Part shown: piece by piece, positions 48,302-61,573 of the stretch
Layout: every line of letters starts with the position of its first letter
Position numbering within the stretch: position 1 is the first letter of the stretch
DNA from: Spirodela intermedia
Lineage: Eukaryota; Streptophyta; Magnoliopsida; Alismatales; Araceae
Reading direction: 5' to 3'
Assembly (NCBI GenBank): GCA_902729315.2
Contig: LR746278.1
Location: 513,501 to 577,500 of the forward strand
DNA length: 64,000 nucleotides
The notes under the pieces: model-generated
The model's database searches: none
The model's input: only the letters and a program-made list of their open reading frames with translations
Told to the model about the DNA's origin: nothing
Program-made: the position numbers and the translations under genes

Positions 48302-49980
48302 GTACGACTCATCTCTGAATAATTTCCGAGTGGAAGTTCTGAATAAAGTTCTTTTTTTTTGTGGTTAAATCGTTTCGGGTCGAATGATTTTGAAATAAAT
48401 TATGCTGCTCTTAGACATGCAGCCTGTGAAAGGGGTTTTTGGATGCCGCGAGAATGTTTAATTGAATATTACATTTGTTTTGTCTTCTCATTTTTCAAAT
48501 CGAGACCGTGAGATGGGGGTCTGCGTCTAAACTCACCAAGATTCTACTCTGATCTGACGGAAATGCCCCTCGACAGCGAGGTAATTTATATATCACACCC
48601 TTTCTGCCTTCCCGTGGCGTCCCTCTGCTCTGTAGTGGAGACCTCCACAAGGTGGGCTCTGAAGTCCAGGCCATTCGGCGGTGAAGTTTGTCCGCTGGGG
48701 AGAAGGACGATGAGAAGCACGGGGGGGGACCCGTTGACTGCCTCTCGACTGAGCTCATACACAGTAAAGCCTGCTTTTGGGCTGCAAATCCAGAAACATG
48801 CGGCCCAGTGGGTGATCTCCGTGAGATCATCCACTGCCCTTCTGTTCCAACTTCTAAGAATCTGAGAGCGTATAATGCATGTGGTGCAAGAATTCATTGG
48901 GCATTCCAAAAAAAAAATCACGTTCACTGGTCTTAGTATCTTGGCAGCGAGCCTTCAGCATCTCACTCGGTCACCACCTACCATGTCACCGTTGTCGGAT
49001 AAGCTTGGGGATACGGGCACATGAGACGTCTCCCTTGCCCGGCATTGACCAGTCTGCTCTTGTTCTGCTCGCCTCTCTCTCTCTCTGTGTGGTCGTCGAA
49101 CATGTCTCCATCTTCCGCTCTCTTCCGTGGTCCTCGAGCTTGTGTGCATGTTTGTCTCTCTCCTCCATCCTCCCGCCGGCGTCCAGGCCGGTTGTCGGGG
49201 GTGGGCAGAAGTGGCCGGCTGATGGACGCGGGTGAGAGGCCTAGGAGATGGAAAGACGTCGGCCTCCGTTCTTGACCATCGTCGTCTGTATTTCTGCCTC
49301 CATTCTTGGAAAATTTAGGGGTCCTCGGGACGTCTCAGTCCAATTAGACGAAAGCTGTGTCACATCAATCTCTCGGAATAATGCCGCTCGTGCAACGTCT
49401 GGCATGAGAGGAGCTGACAGAAGGCGAAGCCATGGTGGAACCGCTCGCTTGTCTTTTGGAGGGAGGCCTTCCTGCAATCCCGTTCCCCGTCCTTTCCTGC
49501 GCGGTAGGTGGGCCGGTGAGTCAGGCCGGCAACGGGTTGAACACCTCGATATATTCTTGTGGCGGCAATTTTTTGTCGTCCGCGTCTGCCGGCGGTAGCG
49601 GTGAGGCGTCGCCGGCGGAGCCACCGTCGTCACCGTCGGCAGTAGCAACACGTATGGAAAGGGAAGGCGGCGTGGAGCGGGGGAGATCCGCTTTTATGGC
49701 GTCCGATAAGCGTGCTGGTGAGTCGACGTGCAACAGCGGCCGTGTTTGGCCAGTTGCTTTTGTACCTTCTCAAAGACTTTGCGGCTCGCAGCCTTTTACT
49801 GCGCTGTCTCTCTCCTCCTGGGGGGGGAAGGGAATTGGCGTTTGGTAGCGGGACCAATAAGTGTGAGCCGCAATGGCCGCCTTTTGTTTCTCTCTCTATC
49901 CCTGTACTTTCCTGCCGATGCAGAGATGATCCGAAGTTTGTTCTATCGGAGGTAGAAGAGCCCTGACCGAGAGAGCGAAC

Positions 49981-50012
<32 letters not shown>

Positions 50013-51120
50013 ATCATTTCCGATCGTCAGAAGCTTCTGCCTATGAGAGGCCGGATCGGCCAAGAGATGTACGAGCATGGCATAAGAGGATGTGTTTCTC
50101 GATCTTCTCTCTAACTCTACCGACGCCATTTGAAAAGTTGCACCACACATCCCGTTAAGGACGGAGATCAGCTCCTTTCCACGGCTCTGGGCAGCGAAGG
50201 ATCATCGGCAGAAGCGCCGTCCTCTCTCGTCCCCTTGGCCCCTGTTCATCTATCATCCTCGGAATTTCGTGGGATGGACTCGGCGCTTCTCTGTGTCGCT
50301 CTTTTCGCGGTTCTCTCTCCCCCTTAATGTTCAACTAGAAGTCAAGAAGACAACCTTTTCCGTATTAATTTCTCCTGGAGATCGCATCAGATGCAGAGGT
50401 CCCTCTTCCACAGGATGACGAAAGGAAAGAAGAAAATGCCAATTTACGAAGAAATCCGAAGCGTCCTACTCATAAAGCCCGCGACAGAAGCAGATCTCTC
50501 CCGGATCCCTTGAGATAGGAAGATGATTCTAGTGCTCCCCAACCAGAAAAGACGGGGGAATTGAATGCGTAGGTAGAAGAGGCATGCAGCTCTCCAGCTC
50601 CACCATTAATGCCGATGGATCGCCCGCCCATCTCCTTCCACTGAAGGTCGCCGCCACGGCGCTTTCAGCCCCTGAGGATAGGAAAGGGCCTCTCCGCAGC
50701 AAAGGGAACCTCGCCGCTGGGAAGGATCTGGGCTTCGCTTAGACAGCCAAGGCCAATTCCATGTATTCATTGCCTCTGATTAATGTTCCTCTTGGGTAAA
50801 CAATAGAGATGTGGTGCGCAACTTATAACCATACTTTGATGATCTGATGTCATTTGAGATAATCGGGTCATTAATGTGGCAATGGGTAGATCATATCCAT
50901 ACATTTTGATCATCGCTATCAGTTTTCTCTAGCAATGTGATACCATTCTAACAGTGAGACCTCTCTCCCTCTCTACAAACAGTAGTGATGCACTATGATA
51001 TGCCTGTCCATGTTGATTTACAAACTATAAAGACGACGGGGGAGAGAAGCAATGACGATGACAGCGTAGACGGGATCGGAGGGACAGAAGAGGGATCCGA
51101 GATGAAGCTCCAGAAGGCGT
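48302..51120. other. Intergenic between ribokinase and WRKY genes
   Basis: No recognisable gene across 2.8 kb. Overlapping open frames at 48495-49850 in several phases have biased composition and no domain. A clean 52-codon frame, 50584-50742 (plus), starts MQLSSSTINADGSP and ends KDLGFA; it has no motif and may be chance. A GA-rich stretch lies near 49965-50012. Confidence 0.5.
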
Positions 51121-52770
51121 TCATTGTTTGGCGTGGTGGACGACGAAGGGAACGACGTCTTGAAGGAGGCCGTAGTCAGGGGGGCATTGGGGATGCTGGG
51201 TTGCAGGGTAGGGAGAAAGGCTCTGAGGGCTCAGGCGCCTGGCTTCACGTAGTTGCACGTCGAGCGGCGAGGGAAGACGGCGATGGTGCAGAAGCAGTTC
51301 AGAGCAGAAGCCCGCCATGGAGGTAGAGGGTGCGAGTACGTGACTACTCCCTCGGATCGTCGCGGGGCTGTGGTGGGTGTGCTGCCCTTCATAGGTCGTG
51401 ATCACGATGGATGGGTCTTGATGAGATCGTTCCACTCTCTTCTTCACCGAACACTTGGGCGTGGTGCAACGGTAGTAACTTCTGCATGAGGGAAGAGCGA
51501 GAGAGAGAGAGAGAGAATTAGAATCATAGGAATAGGGCATGCAACGATTCTGCTGTGCTTGGAAATAAGATTTCCAGACGACCAAGGCGAGATATCGAAC
51601 TCGTACCGGGTTAGACTCTAAATTGGAAAAACAGGCGAATAGATTACTACTATTAAGCGATATAAGTAAAACGGCATTCTTGGGGACACTCAAAGATTGC
51701 CAAACCTTGGGTACGGGCTGTTCTTTACGGCCTTCTGACCGTATTTCCTCCACCGGTAGCCATCTTCGAGATGGTCAACTTCGCTCTTTGTCATGAAGGC
51801 GAAGCGGGGTTCTCTTGGTCGCTTCTCGCCTTTCTTCCTCGGCTTGATCCTGCGCCGAGAGATCGGAAAGAGATCAACAGGAAGCAGAAATGTCATGATC
51901 ACCATGAGGAAGCATATATTTTCTGAACAGCAATTAGAGAACTACTGTCCACATGTGCACATATTAGCTGCATTAATCTTCAGAGATCTTCACGTAACGC
52001 TTTCTATTTTTCATTCATAGGTTCCCATTCTTCTGTCTACACTAGAAGTAGATGGGTAGCATGAACAATCGAATGAGAAATTACCCCAAAATGGTGTTTA
52101 ACGAATCGGAAGGATGAGGACTTCAGATGAACAGTAGAAGCCCTAAAAGCTGACCTTATCCTAAGAAAACCCCGAAGGAAATCTCAAGAGGAGGTAAACC
52201 TAATTGATCTGCAGTGGGAGAACCCCCGAAAAATGTTTATAACCGCATAAATTGACCTTACAGGGAGGGGAAAATTGAAAAAAAATCAAAGATAAAGGTA
52301 GATAAAGCATCCGCTTACGGCTTTTTGGGCTTCTCAGTTCCATCATCGACATCATCAGCTTTGGCTATCTCTCCCAGATATTTCCTGCTCCTTCCAGAAT
52401 CCTCATCGCCGACGGCCTCGATTGACGAGGAAGACATCGATGAATTCGGAGTGGCTGCGTTGACTCCACCAGAGGTAGACCGATCAATTGCGATGCCGAC
52501 CGTGGCCGTGGCCGGAGCTACTACGTCCCCGTGGCCGAAGAAATCTTCCGCTGAAGGGGAGCTCGAGAGATCGAAGGAACTCTCGAGGACGTGGTAGTCG
52601 CCTGAGCTATTCAAGCAGCCTGTGAAACTGAGATCGGCCCCTAGAAGGTCATTAGGGCCAGAGGTACCCTCAAATCTCTGTGAGAAGAACAGATGATCGT
52701 CGGGGGATCGAGCGTAGTTTCGATCTAGGATGAGGCGGTCGCCTTGGTAGGGCACCGTGTTTCCAGACAT
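51121..52770 (-). CDS. Group IIc WRKY transcription factor
   Basis: Three exons, 52770-52319, 51849-51706 and 51481-51121, join in phase to 318 residues. The N-terminal part is Ser/Asp-rich with no fixed fold. A basic [20 protein letters not shown] stretch leads into the single WRKY domain: WRKYGQK at 184-190, then zinc ligands C204, C209, H233 and H235 (C-x4-C-x23-Hx[10 protein letters not shown]). One WRKY domain with a C2H2 finger of this spacing and the [19 protein letters not shown] lead is group IIc (WRKY23/28/48/57-like). The last intron splits the Arg codon of SPYPR/SYYRC, the conserved R-type position. It would bind W-boxes in the nucleus. The leader contains a (CT)n tract near 52950-52972. 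No lesion seen; exact orthologue unresolved. Confidence 0.93.
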
Positions 52771-53294
52771 GACACAGGGAAGGGAGGAGAAGGGTTGTTC
52801 GAGGAGGTTGCGGGAGGAAAGAGCTCCCGAGAGATGGAGATAAGGGATAAGCGGAAGGTCTGAAGAGGAAGAGAACTGGGAGAGGATACCTGCCTTTGTA
52901 GAGGAGGGGAAACTAGTGAAGGGAAGGAAGGGTGTAACCTGGTAAGTGATCTCTCTCTCTCTCTCTCTCTCTCCCCCTCTTCCAGCTTCGTTAAGCTCAC
53001 ATCCTTATCGTCTGGGATCATAAACTTATTAAATATGACAGACCCGACTCACTTGCTAGAAAACGTAGAGATAAGAAACCCAAGAAAGACTATATCTTTA
53101 ACTTTGTGGACTCACTGAACAGACTTTTATGTTTGTTGGAACTCTTTTCTTCCAACAGAATTTAGTGTCTTTATTCCTATGTTCATGTTATGATAGTTCT
53201 AGGGTCGGTAACGCCACCCAACCAGAAGGACCCTAACAAATTCTTTGCGAAAGGGGAGATGGAAATTTTGAAAGGGGTAGAGAGAAAGAGACAG

Positions 53295-53360
<66 letters not shown>

Positions 53361-54997
53361 GTAGATAAATATCGAGAGAGAGGGGAAAGAATGAGAATGC
53401 GGCAGGATTGGGCGGTCGGTGGTCACGTGGTGCGCTGGATGACGCAATTTGGAGGTCAATAGTCGCAGGCTGATTAAACAAGTTGATTCTCCAAGCTTAT
53501 GGGGTCCACAAGAGGATTTGTAGAGACATTTGGGAGGGGAAACACCGAAATTCTTGTTCCTCGCGTCAGCTTGCCTCCGTGAGATCCATCTGACGTGGCC
53601 CTGACGCTCCATGGCGTCACAAATCTAATAAAACCAACTGATATTGTATTAAATTAAATGGCCTCAAATCATTAATTAGAACAGTCAAACCCAATATATC
53701 CGAATTAAATTTATTTAAAAATGCCCGACAAAATATTCATACGCTGACCTATTTAAACCCAGGGCCAACATGAAAAGGAAATTGTTGGCTTTTTTCTTTT
53801 AAGACTTGATTTTCTGTTCTAAATGGACGAAATATGATATATACCAAGCCCTTATATACCTCTAATATTTCAAGTGATCGATACAATACATCTATTTAGA
53901 ATGTGCACATCCTTGATTTCTTGAAAAGCCTAAATAACCACACCACACCAGCGTATGCACAAAAAAATAATTTATCAGCAATTACAATGCCATCATACAG
54001 ATTTCGTTAAGGAAAAATCTTGTGCATGCCATCATCATTACGTCATCGTATCTACTCATCTCATAAAAGAAAAAAAAACTCACTATCTCATGCGCGTATT
54101 TCATGAGTCTATTTCAGCTCGTGTGAATGCCGAAAATCCTATTTTTCCTTACGAGATGATCATTTGATCAATAACCTCATTGGAATTTAAATATATGTTT
54201 GTCCACGTATAATATATACGTATGCATATAAGGCTATCTCTTTCTCGCTCTTTCACGTCTACCCAGAATTAAGGCGTAATTCAAACGGGCCAAGACCTTA
54301 AAGGAATTAGTCCAAGAGTTTATTTTCCGAACTTTTTTCTGCTCTTTGGCTCAGTTGAAGTATTTATTAAAGATGTGAGATAGTGAGAGCCATGTCTTGT
54401 GTTAGGACTTGTGGATACCCAAATCTCGCTTTACTCCGGGAGAAGTTTTGATATATTGATAATCCACAAAGGATTTCTCATCTACTCCGGGGGGAGGCCT
54501 CAGGGCGCCGTTCTTTTGGGCAACTAGTAATCCTTCCGATAGAGGCGGTGATAACTCCACGTTGAGTCCGCATGGTTTGTCAATAAGGAGATGATCTTGC
54601 CTCCTTTACTCGTTCACGAATACTTAACTCAATATATGCGGCGGATACAGAATAATGGAGGCCATCGAGGAATTTATTTAGTCTACCACGGAGAAATGTT
54701 TCAATGACCGCGATTACCCGCAATACCCCGGGGGTTTGAATACGAGCTGGGAGGAGGGAACACTTGGGTTTTGGTTGTGAGACCCAATCAAGGGGAGAGA
54801 AGAGAATGACAACGATCGGGATCTGGAAGGAAGGTCAGGAAGCTGGGAGGTGACCGGAACAACGGGGCCAAATAATGGCGGCCTTGTCGGCGCCAGCGGT
54901 GGGCTTGGGGGTTTGTCTTTGCGTTGGTGTGTTTCTGTGAATGGGAGTGCGTTGATTGACAGGGAGGGCATGAGATTATTGACCATTGAAACGTCCT

Positions 54998-55033
<36 letters not shown>

Positions 55034-56275
55034 CTATCTATATATGGTGGGGAATAGCCCTAGTGTTAGGCCAGTGCAACGATCCTACAAGAATTGGTGC
55101 CATCGGAGCGTGCAGACAGCAGGGTGAAATCTCAACCGCATGGGGAGAAGGGCGGGGAGAGAGAGAGAGAGAGAGAGGGAGGGACGGAGGAAGGGAGGGA
55201 GAGAGCATTTATTGATAACATATAAACAAAGGAGCTAACATTGCCCAAACGTAGATGGTATTGCTCTCAATATTTCATTTTTACCAATTCCTACTTACGG
55301 CTGAAAGCCCGTAACTTTGTATAGTGAGGTATTGACCATGTCGAAGATAGTCCAATCCATGGAGACTCCGTTCCCCTACGCGCATATAAACCCCTGTATC
55401 CATCCATGTCAACGGGTATGAATACGGCTTGCTTTTCGTTTCCAAAATCCTGCCCCTATGAGAGTCGACAACGTCTTGAGCATGTCGGAAGAAGAACCCG
55501 TCAACTTAAGGGCCATCGGCAGCCCCTCATTTACTTCCAACGAAGCCCTTGAGATATTCGCATGGTTCAATTGAAGAACACTCCGGATAGAGAGAGGGAG
55601 AAGGGGGGGTGGGGGGTGTGGACTGGGTCTGAGAACGTAGTTGACGTGATGATTTCACCGCAGCCCGCATTCAGCGCTCAGGGCCGCTTCCATGGGAGGG
55701 GGCAAGCCGATGGGACCGCATTAGCCTCCTAGGTCAGTCAGATCGTCATCTGCTACCGATTCAAACGTTGACGTGACGTGCGAACTGTTTCCCGTCGTCT
55801 CCTTCGTGCGGTGGGTGGAAGCCCTAAAAGTTCCGGCGAATACCAGGCGTTCAGAGGACCCTGAGGCCACGGTCAACGGCCGACCCATTCCTGCAACCTA
55901 TTCCACTGTTGGCTTCAGCCGCAAGGCGGGATAACAAGGAACAGTCACAGGGTCACAGCCGTTGATCGAGGGCAGCAGCGAATCCCTCTCGAATGTCGCA
56001 GTCAGAAGACCTAACGAGCTTCCAAGTTGATGCAGGGTTCTCCCTGCTGACCGACTTCTCTCCGGCCTGCGGACCTTTCGAGGGAGAGACGGGGTCTCAT
56101 TCCCGATACGCTGCTTTCTCTTTTGACTTGGTCACTTCTGGGATGTGGGAATTCGAGGAATTATCTCTTATTTTCATATTAGTAAGGTCGCTCGGGGTGC
56201 GGGGGCCTCGGCAAGCCTCTGTGTCTACCAGTCCCACACGTAACCCTCCTCAGTGCCCCCACCAATGATTAGTCC

Positions 56276-56318
<43 letters not shown>

Positions 56319-56848
56319 CTCGCTCTTCCTTCCTAGCCCACACGTAAAAGGATTTTAGAGTATAATGCTACCCGATAAAAAAACCCAGCTGTTTGTTAAA
56401 AAAATAAATAACGTTTCCCGAATGACTGGATCTCCGAGGAACGATCTATCTTATTCACCAGGTGAGGTGACAAAACGACAGTGTGCATGAATGTTGATGA
56501 AACGTTTGAATACGGGATCAACACTGTCGTATAATAGGTTTGAGTAAAAGCACTGAAAATCGTGTCATATAGAGTGAATGGTTCGGTTAGAGAGAGTCGT
56601 GATTTGCTGCTCAAATTGGGTTCCAACGCACGGTCCAATTGCACTCGGGTTGGGGTGTGGATAATGAAATCGGCGAAATTAAAGTCGTCGTATTGACAGA
56701 GAGATATACTGTTGAACACCGTTAACCGAATATATGATGTGAGATTCGTGACTCTTTATCCAGGATTATATCGATGTTATGCTCTACGTCACGGGAGTTC
56801 AGCTTCAACACGGCGGGGGAGTAGGGAGAGGGGGAGATGTGTGTGTGA

Positions 56849-56889
<41 letters not shown>

Positions 56890-57777
56890 TTGCCCCTCGT
56901 CTTCCTCGAGAGGTAGGAGACATTAGGTGCGAGTCCCTTTCTTCCACTTTCCTAGAACTAGTGGAAGGGGGCGTCTGGTTTCTCTTCCCCAGTTCAATCC
57001 ACGTGCTGTGTTGGGTCTCTGCAACACTGCACGCAAGGTATCAGCTACAGTAGATTGGACAGAAGGGGGGTGAGCCGCAGAGATGTGCCCTCTCTGCTGC
57101 ACCGGACTCGTCAACTACCCCCAGCTTCCCCCCGAGACCACCCGTCATCGAGGAGCAACTGATATACATGTATATGGAGATAGACAGATAGATGGAAATG
57201 TATGTGAAGAGAGAGAGAAGAACCCTGAAGAGCTTAAACGAACGACGGAAGAGCTCGAAGGCTCTCATTGCATATCGCGATTTATACATGTCCGAAATGT
57301 TCTCTGTATTTTTTTTTCTCTTTACTCTCAGAATGAAAGCGCTGGTGTCTGAAGTCTCACTCTCTCTCTAGGATTCCTCTGCGCATGGCAGCCTAGTGAA
57401 GTATGTTCCTGTCTGGATCTGTCCCCCCATCCCTCTCTCTCTCTCTCTATCACACCTGACGTGCATGGTCCGGAAGTGATGAGAGAGGAGAGAATGACGT
57501 GGGTTGGGATCGGTGGCGGGGGGAGTCTGACTCCGACTGCGGCCGTGCGAAGGAGAGATTCATCGATCCGGCCGCCTGCGCGTGGGGAAGAACAACGCCG
57601 GGAACTTGATACGAAGAACTGTCCACGACGGCGAGGGCCTCAGAGGGCGAATGGCGGGTCAGAGGGGAGAGTGCGGCCATTTCATGCTATCACCCACAGA
57701 GTAGCTGACTGCGTCATCCACGGCTTTAAAAATTCGGTCCACGTTTGCAGTCCTTGTCATCCAGGAAGATGATATCT
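52771..57777. other. Long intergenic stretch with many GA/CT tracts
   Basis: No gene recognised across 5 kb. Simple repeats: (CT)n near 52950-52972, uninterrupted (GA)n at 53299-53357 (59 bp), (CT)n near 55000-55030, (GA)n near 55156-55178, (CT)n near 56284-56314, and a mixed (GT)n/(GA)n at about 56838-56889. Frames such as 53199-53612 (minus) and 55993-56268 (plus) are repeat- or chance-derived. Confidence 0.55.
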
Positions 57778-58560
57778 CTCTCTCTCCTCTCTTTCTCTCT
57801 TCCTCTCTCTCTCTACACCATTCTCACTCATGACTCTCTTCTCTCTCTCTCTCTCCCTCCTCTCTCCGCTGCCTTCTTACTGACTCGCTCTCTCCCTCTT
57901 CGTCTTCCTCTCCATCGGCCCCTTCTCACTCACTGACTCACTCTCTCCCTCTCTCCCTCTTCCTCATCCTCTCTATCGGCCCCCTTCTCACTCACTGACT
58001 CACTCTCTCGCTCTCTCCCTCATCCTCTTCCTCTCTATCGGCCCCCTTGTCACTTACTGACTCACTCTCTCCCTCTATCAGCCCCTTTCTCACTCACTGA
58101 CTCACTCTCTCCCTCTCTACCTCAAACCGTATCTCCTCTCTTCCTCTTCCTGTCTATCGGCACCCTTCTCACTCACTGACTCACTCTCTCCCTCTTCCTG
58201 TTCCTCTCCCTCTCCCTCTCTATCAGCCCCTTTCTCACTCACTGACTCACTCTTTCCCTCTCCCTCTCTATCATCCCCCTTCTCACTCACTGACCCACTC
58301 TCTCCCTCTTCCTCTCTCTCCACCCCTTTCTCACTCGCTCCCCCCCTTCTCTCACTCACTGACTCACTCCTTTCACTCTCCTCACTCTCTCCGACTCTAA
58401 CTCAAAGGCTCCCTTTCTTGCTCACTTCGTCCCTCCCTCTCTCACTCTCTCCCTCTTCATCTCTCTCAACCACCTACTCACTTATTGACTCACTCTCTCA
58501 CTCTTCCTCTCTCCAACACCTTCTCACTCACTGATCCACTCACACGTTCTCTCTCTCTCT
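57778..58560. repeat. Pyrimidine-rich minisatellite
   Basis: About 780 bp made of imperfect units built on CTCACTCACTGACTCACTCT alternating with CTCTCCCTCT and CTATCGGCCCCCTT-like spacers. About ten copies of the ACTCACTGACTCACTC core are visible with variable spacing. Read on the minus strand it gives a repeating SVSEKGADREGEGESE-type peptide, which I regard as a by-product. It lies 350 bp upstream of the PPR start. Confidence 0.85.
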
Positions 58561-58910
58561 CTATCCATCTATCTAACAAAGCAAGCTAGAGAGATGTGCT
58601 CGTACACACCACGCATTATGTGATTCCGATTTATGTATGTGGCCCACGTTCACTTGGGCTCGGCCCAAGAGAGTTCTCCTCTCTCCTCCCCCGAACACAC
58701 CACCCGAACGGAATTTAGTATTAGCACTAAAAAAGAAATGGCCGTGATCATCTATTTCTATTCTTAACAGACATTTGGCGTGGGACCCACCCCGGCCTGC
58801 GGATTGCATTTTATTGGGTCGGAGCTTGAATGTTGGATCCACCGGTGACTAGACGGGCCTTGTTGGCCGTTAGTGTCAGCGCTTGAATTCGCAGAGGGGA
58901 GAGTGGGGCC
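58561..58910 (+). promoter_or_regulatory. Immediate upstream region of the PPR gene
   Basis: Contains TGGGCCG/GGCCCA-like words near 58640-58670, and leader sequence before the ATG at 58911. No separate gene is visible. The frame 58842-58573 on the minus strand has no recognisable domain. Confidence 0.35.
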
Positions 58911-61414
58911 ATGAAGCCCGCAATGCGGAGGGTCACCTCCTTCAGGGTCTTCTCCCCTACCCCTTCCGGCGACGGGAGGGTAATCCCTCGCTGGCTGCGG
59001 TTGCGGTGCTTCTCCGCCGCGGCGGCGGTGCCGCTTCCCGAAGTGCCCGAGTCGTTGGGTTCCCTCGCGACTGAAGAGCCCGAGAAGAAGAAGGAGAAGA
59101 AGAAGCGGAGGAGGAGATTGACGAAGGGGTCGACGTCATCCTCCGCGAGCGGCTATAGCGAGACGGCCGAGATTGTCCGCTGGAACAAGGTCATCACGGG
59201 CCACATGCGATGGGGGCGCTGCGAGGAAGCCAGCCAGGCGTTCGACGCGATGCCCCGCCGCACCACCGTCTCCTGGAATGCCATGCTCTCCGGCTACATC
59301 ACCAACGACCGGTTTGAGCTCGCCCTGCACGTCTTCCGCCGCATGCCGCACCGCGATCTCGTCTCCTGGAACACTATGATCAGCGGATTTGTGCGGAACG
59401 GCGACCTCAGCTCTGCCCGGAGGCTGTTCGACGAGATGCCTGACAGAGACATCGTCTCCTGGAACGCCATGATCTCCGCTTACGCCCAGTACGGCCAGGT
59501 CGACGCCGCCCGGGAGATGTTCGACCGGGCGCCCGTCAAGAATGCCATCACCTGGAACGGTCTTCTGGCCGCCTACGTCCAAAACGGTCGCCTCGAGGCT
59601 GCACGCAAGCTGTTCGACTCCAGTCCGGAGTGGGAGACGGTATCTTGGAACGCCATGTTGGCGGGATACGTACACAGGCGGAGGCTCGAGGAGGCTCGGG
59701 AGCTGTTTGACCGAATGCCCAGGAGGGACGTCGTTTCATGGAACACGATGGTCTCCGGCTACGCGCAGGCGGGGGAACTGGGGGTCGCAAGGCTTCTTTT
59801 CGACAGGGCGCCGACAAAAGATGTGTTCACTTGGACCGCGATGCTGTCGGGTTATGCGCAGAATGGTATGCTGGAGGAGGCCAGGAGGGTGTTCGACAAA
59901 ATGCCCGAGAAGAATGAAGTATCCTGGAACGCCATGATCGCAGGGTACGTGCAGCATTGCAGGATGGAGCAGGCGATGGAGCTGTTCGGCGTAATGCCGT
60001 GCCGGAACATCAGCTCCTGGAACACGATGATCACGGGGTACGCCCAGAATGGGGAGCTCAGCCACGCCCGGAAGCTGTTCGACGAGATGCCTCGGCGGGA
60101 CTCAATCTCCTGGGCGGCGATGATCGCCGGCCACTCCCAGTCCGGCTTGAGCGAAGAGGCGCTGGGACTGTTCATAGAGATGGGGCGGCTGGGGGAGAGG
60201 CTGAACCGTTCCGCCTACACCTGCGCTCTAAGCACATGCGCCGACATCTCCGCCCTAGAGTGCGGGCGGCAGGTGCACGGGCGGCTGGTCAAGGCCGGCT
60301 ACGCGGCGGGCTGCTTCGTTGGCAACGCCCTGCTGGCGATGTACTGCAAATGCGGCAGTATAGACGAGGCCTACGACGCGTTCATGGAGATGCCGGCCAA
60401 GGACGTCGTCACCTGGAACACCATGATCGCCGGGTTCGCCCGGCACGGCTTCGGCAGAGAGGCGCTGGAGGTCTTCGACTGGATGCTGGACCTCCATACC
60501 AGGCCCGACGACGTCACCCTGGTAATAAACCTTAGCAGAGCAGAGCTTCTTCTACTTCTTCGTCTTCCTCAAAGTGGAAGCGATGCTTAACCTTTCTTCT
60601 CCTCCAGGTGGGCGTCCTGTCGGCATGCGGCCACGCGGGGTTGGTGGAGAAGGGCATTGGGTGCTTCTACGCCATGGAGAGGGACTTCGGAATCACACCA
60701 AAGCCGCAGCACTACACCTGCATGATCGATCTCCTGGGACGAGCGGGGCGGCTCGGGGAGGCCCAGGTTCTCATGCAGAGCATGCCCTTCGAGCCGGACG
60801 CCACCATGTGGGGCGCCCTCCTCGGCGCTAGCCGGATCCACGGGGACACCGAGCTGGGGGAATCAGCGGCGAGGAGGATCTTCGAGATGGAGCCAGAGAA
60901 CTCCGGCATGTACGTTTTGCTGTCCAACCTCTACGCTGCCGCCGGCAAATGGGCTGACGTGGGGAGGATGAGGGTGATGATGCGGGACAAGGGCGTCAGG
61001 AAGGTTCCCGGCTTCAGCTGGATCGAAGTGCAGAACGTCGTCCACACCTTCTCTGTCGGGGACGCGGCGCACCCTCAGAAGGAAGAGATCTACGCCTTCC
61101 TGGAGGATTTGGATCGCCGGCTGAAGAAGGCCGGGCACGTCTCGGTCACGAAGACCGTACTCCACGACGTGGAGGAGGAGGAGAAGGAGCAGATGCTCAA
61201 GTACCACAGCGAGCGCCTGGCCGTCGCCTTCGGGATCCTCCGCGTCCCCCGCGGCAGGCCCATTCGGGTCATCAAGAACCTCCGCGTCTGCGAGGACTGC
61301 CACAGCGCCATCAAGTACATCTCCGCCATGGAGGGGCGGCTGATCATTCTTCGGGATTCCAATAGGTTTCACCATTTCAGCGGCGGCTCCTGTTCTTGTG
61401 GGGATTACTGGTGA
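58911..61414 (+). CDS. PLS-class pentatricopeptide repeat protein with DYW domain
   Basis: Two exons, 58911-60521 and 60608-61414, join in phase (CTG/gtaata ... ctcctccag/GTG) to 805 residues. Residues 1-45 are Arg/Ser/Ala-rich with RCFSAAAA, fitting a mitochondrial or plastid targeting peptide. About a dozen tandem repeats with recurring [14 protein letters not shown] signatures span about 85-600, followed by E/E+ motifs and a complete C-terminal DYW domain. The latter has the deaminase-like HSE at 737-739, CEDC at 765-768 with the following His, and terminal CGDYW. The repeat run resembles Arabidopsis At4g02750 (PCMP-H24 group). Such proteins bind organelle RNA and the DYW domain carries C-to-U editing activity; the target is unknown. 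The 86-bp intron interrupts the repeat region, unusual because most members are intronless. Retention would shift the frame and stop 23 codons later. Confidence 0.93.
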
Positions 61415-61528
61415 GAGAGAGAGAGTGGTATGATCTAACTCTGAAGTTTCTCTTTTTGGCTGATTATGTATAGGTGAGTGTATCTAACCCAAGTCAAATT
61501 AATACAGCTATTATTTTTCAGTACCATA

Positions 61529-61573
<45 letters not shown>

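Noticed and set aside
53199-53612. 137-codon minus-strand ORF with a long Ser/Leu run
   Set aside because: The run is the (GA)n tract at 53299-53357 read in reverse. No domain is present.
58117-58359. Minus-strand repetitive Glu/Ser/Gly peptide
   Set aside because: It is the reverse reading of the minisatellite. There is no evidence of expression or a start context.
57778-58560. Tandem units considered as a CRISPR-like array
   Set aside because: Units are pyrimidine-rich, imperfect and without unique spacers, in a plant nuclear context. It is a minisatellite.
59136-59675. Long antisense ORFs inside the PPR gene
   Set aside because: They are shadows produced by the high GC content and repeat periodicity of the PPR coding strand.
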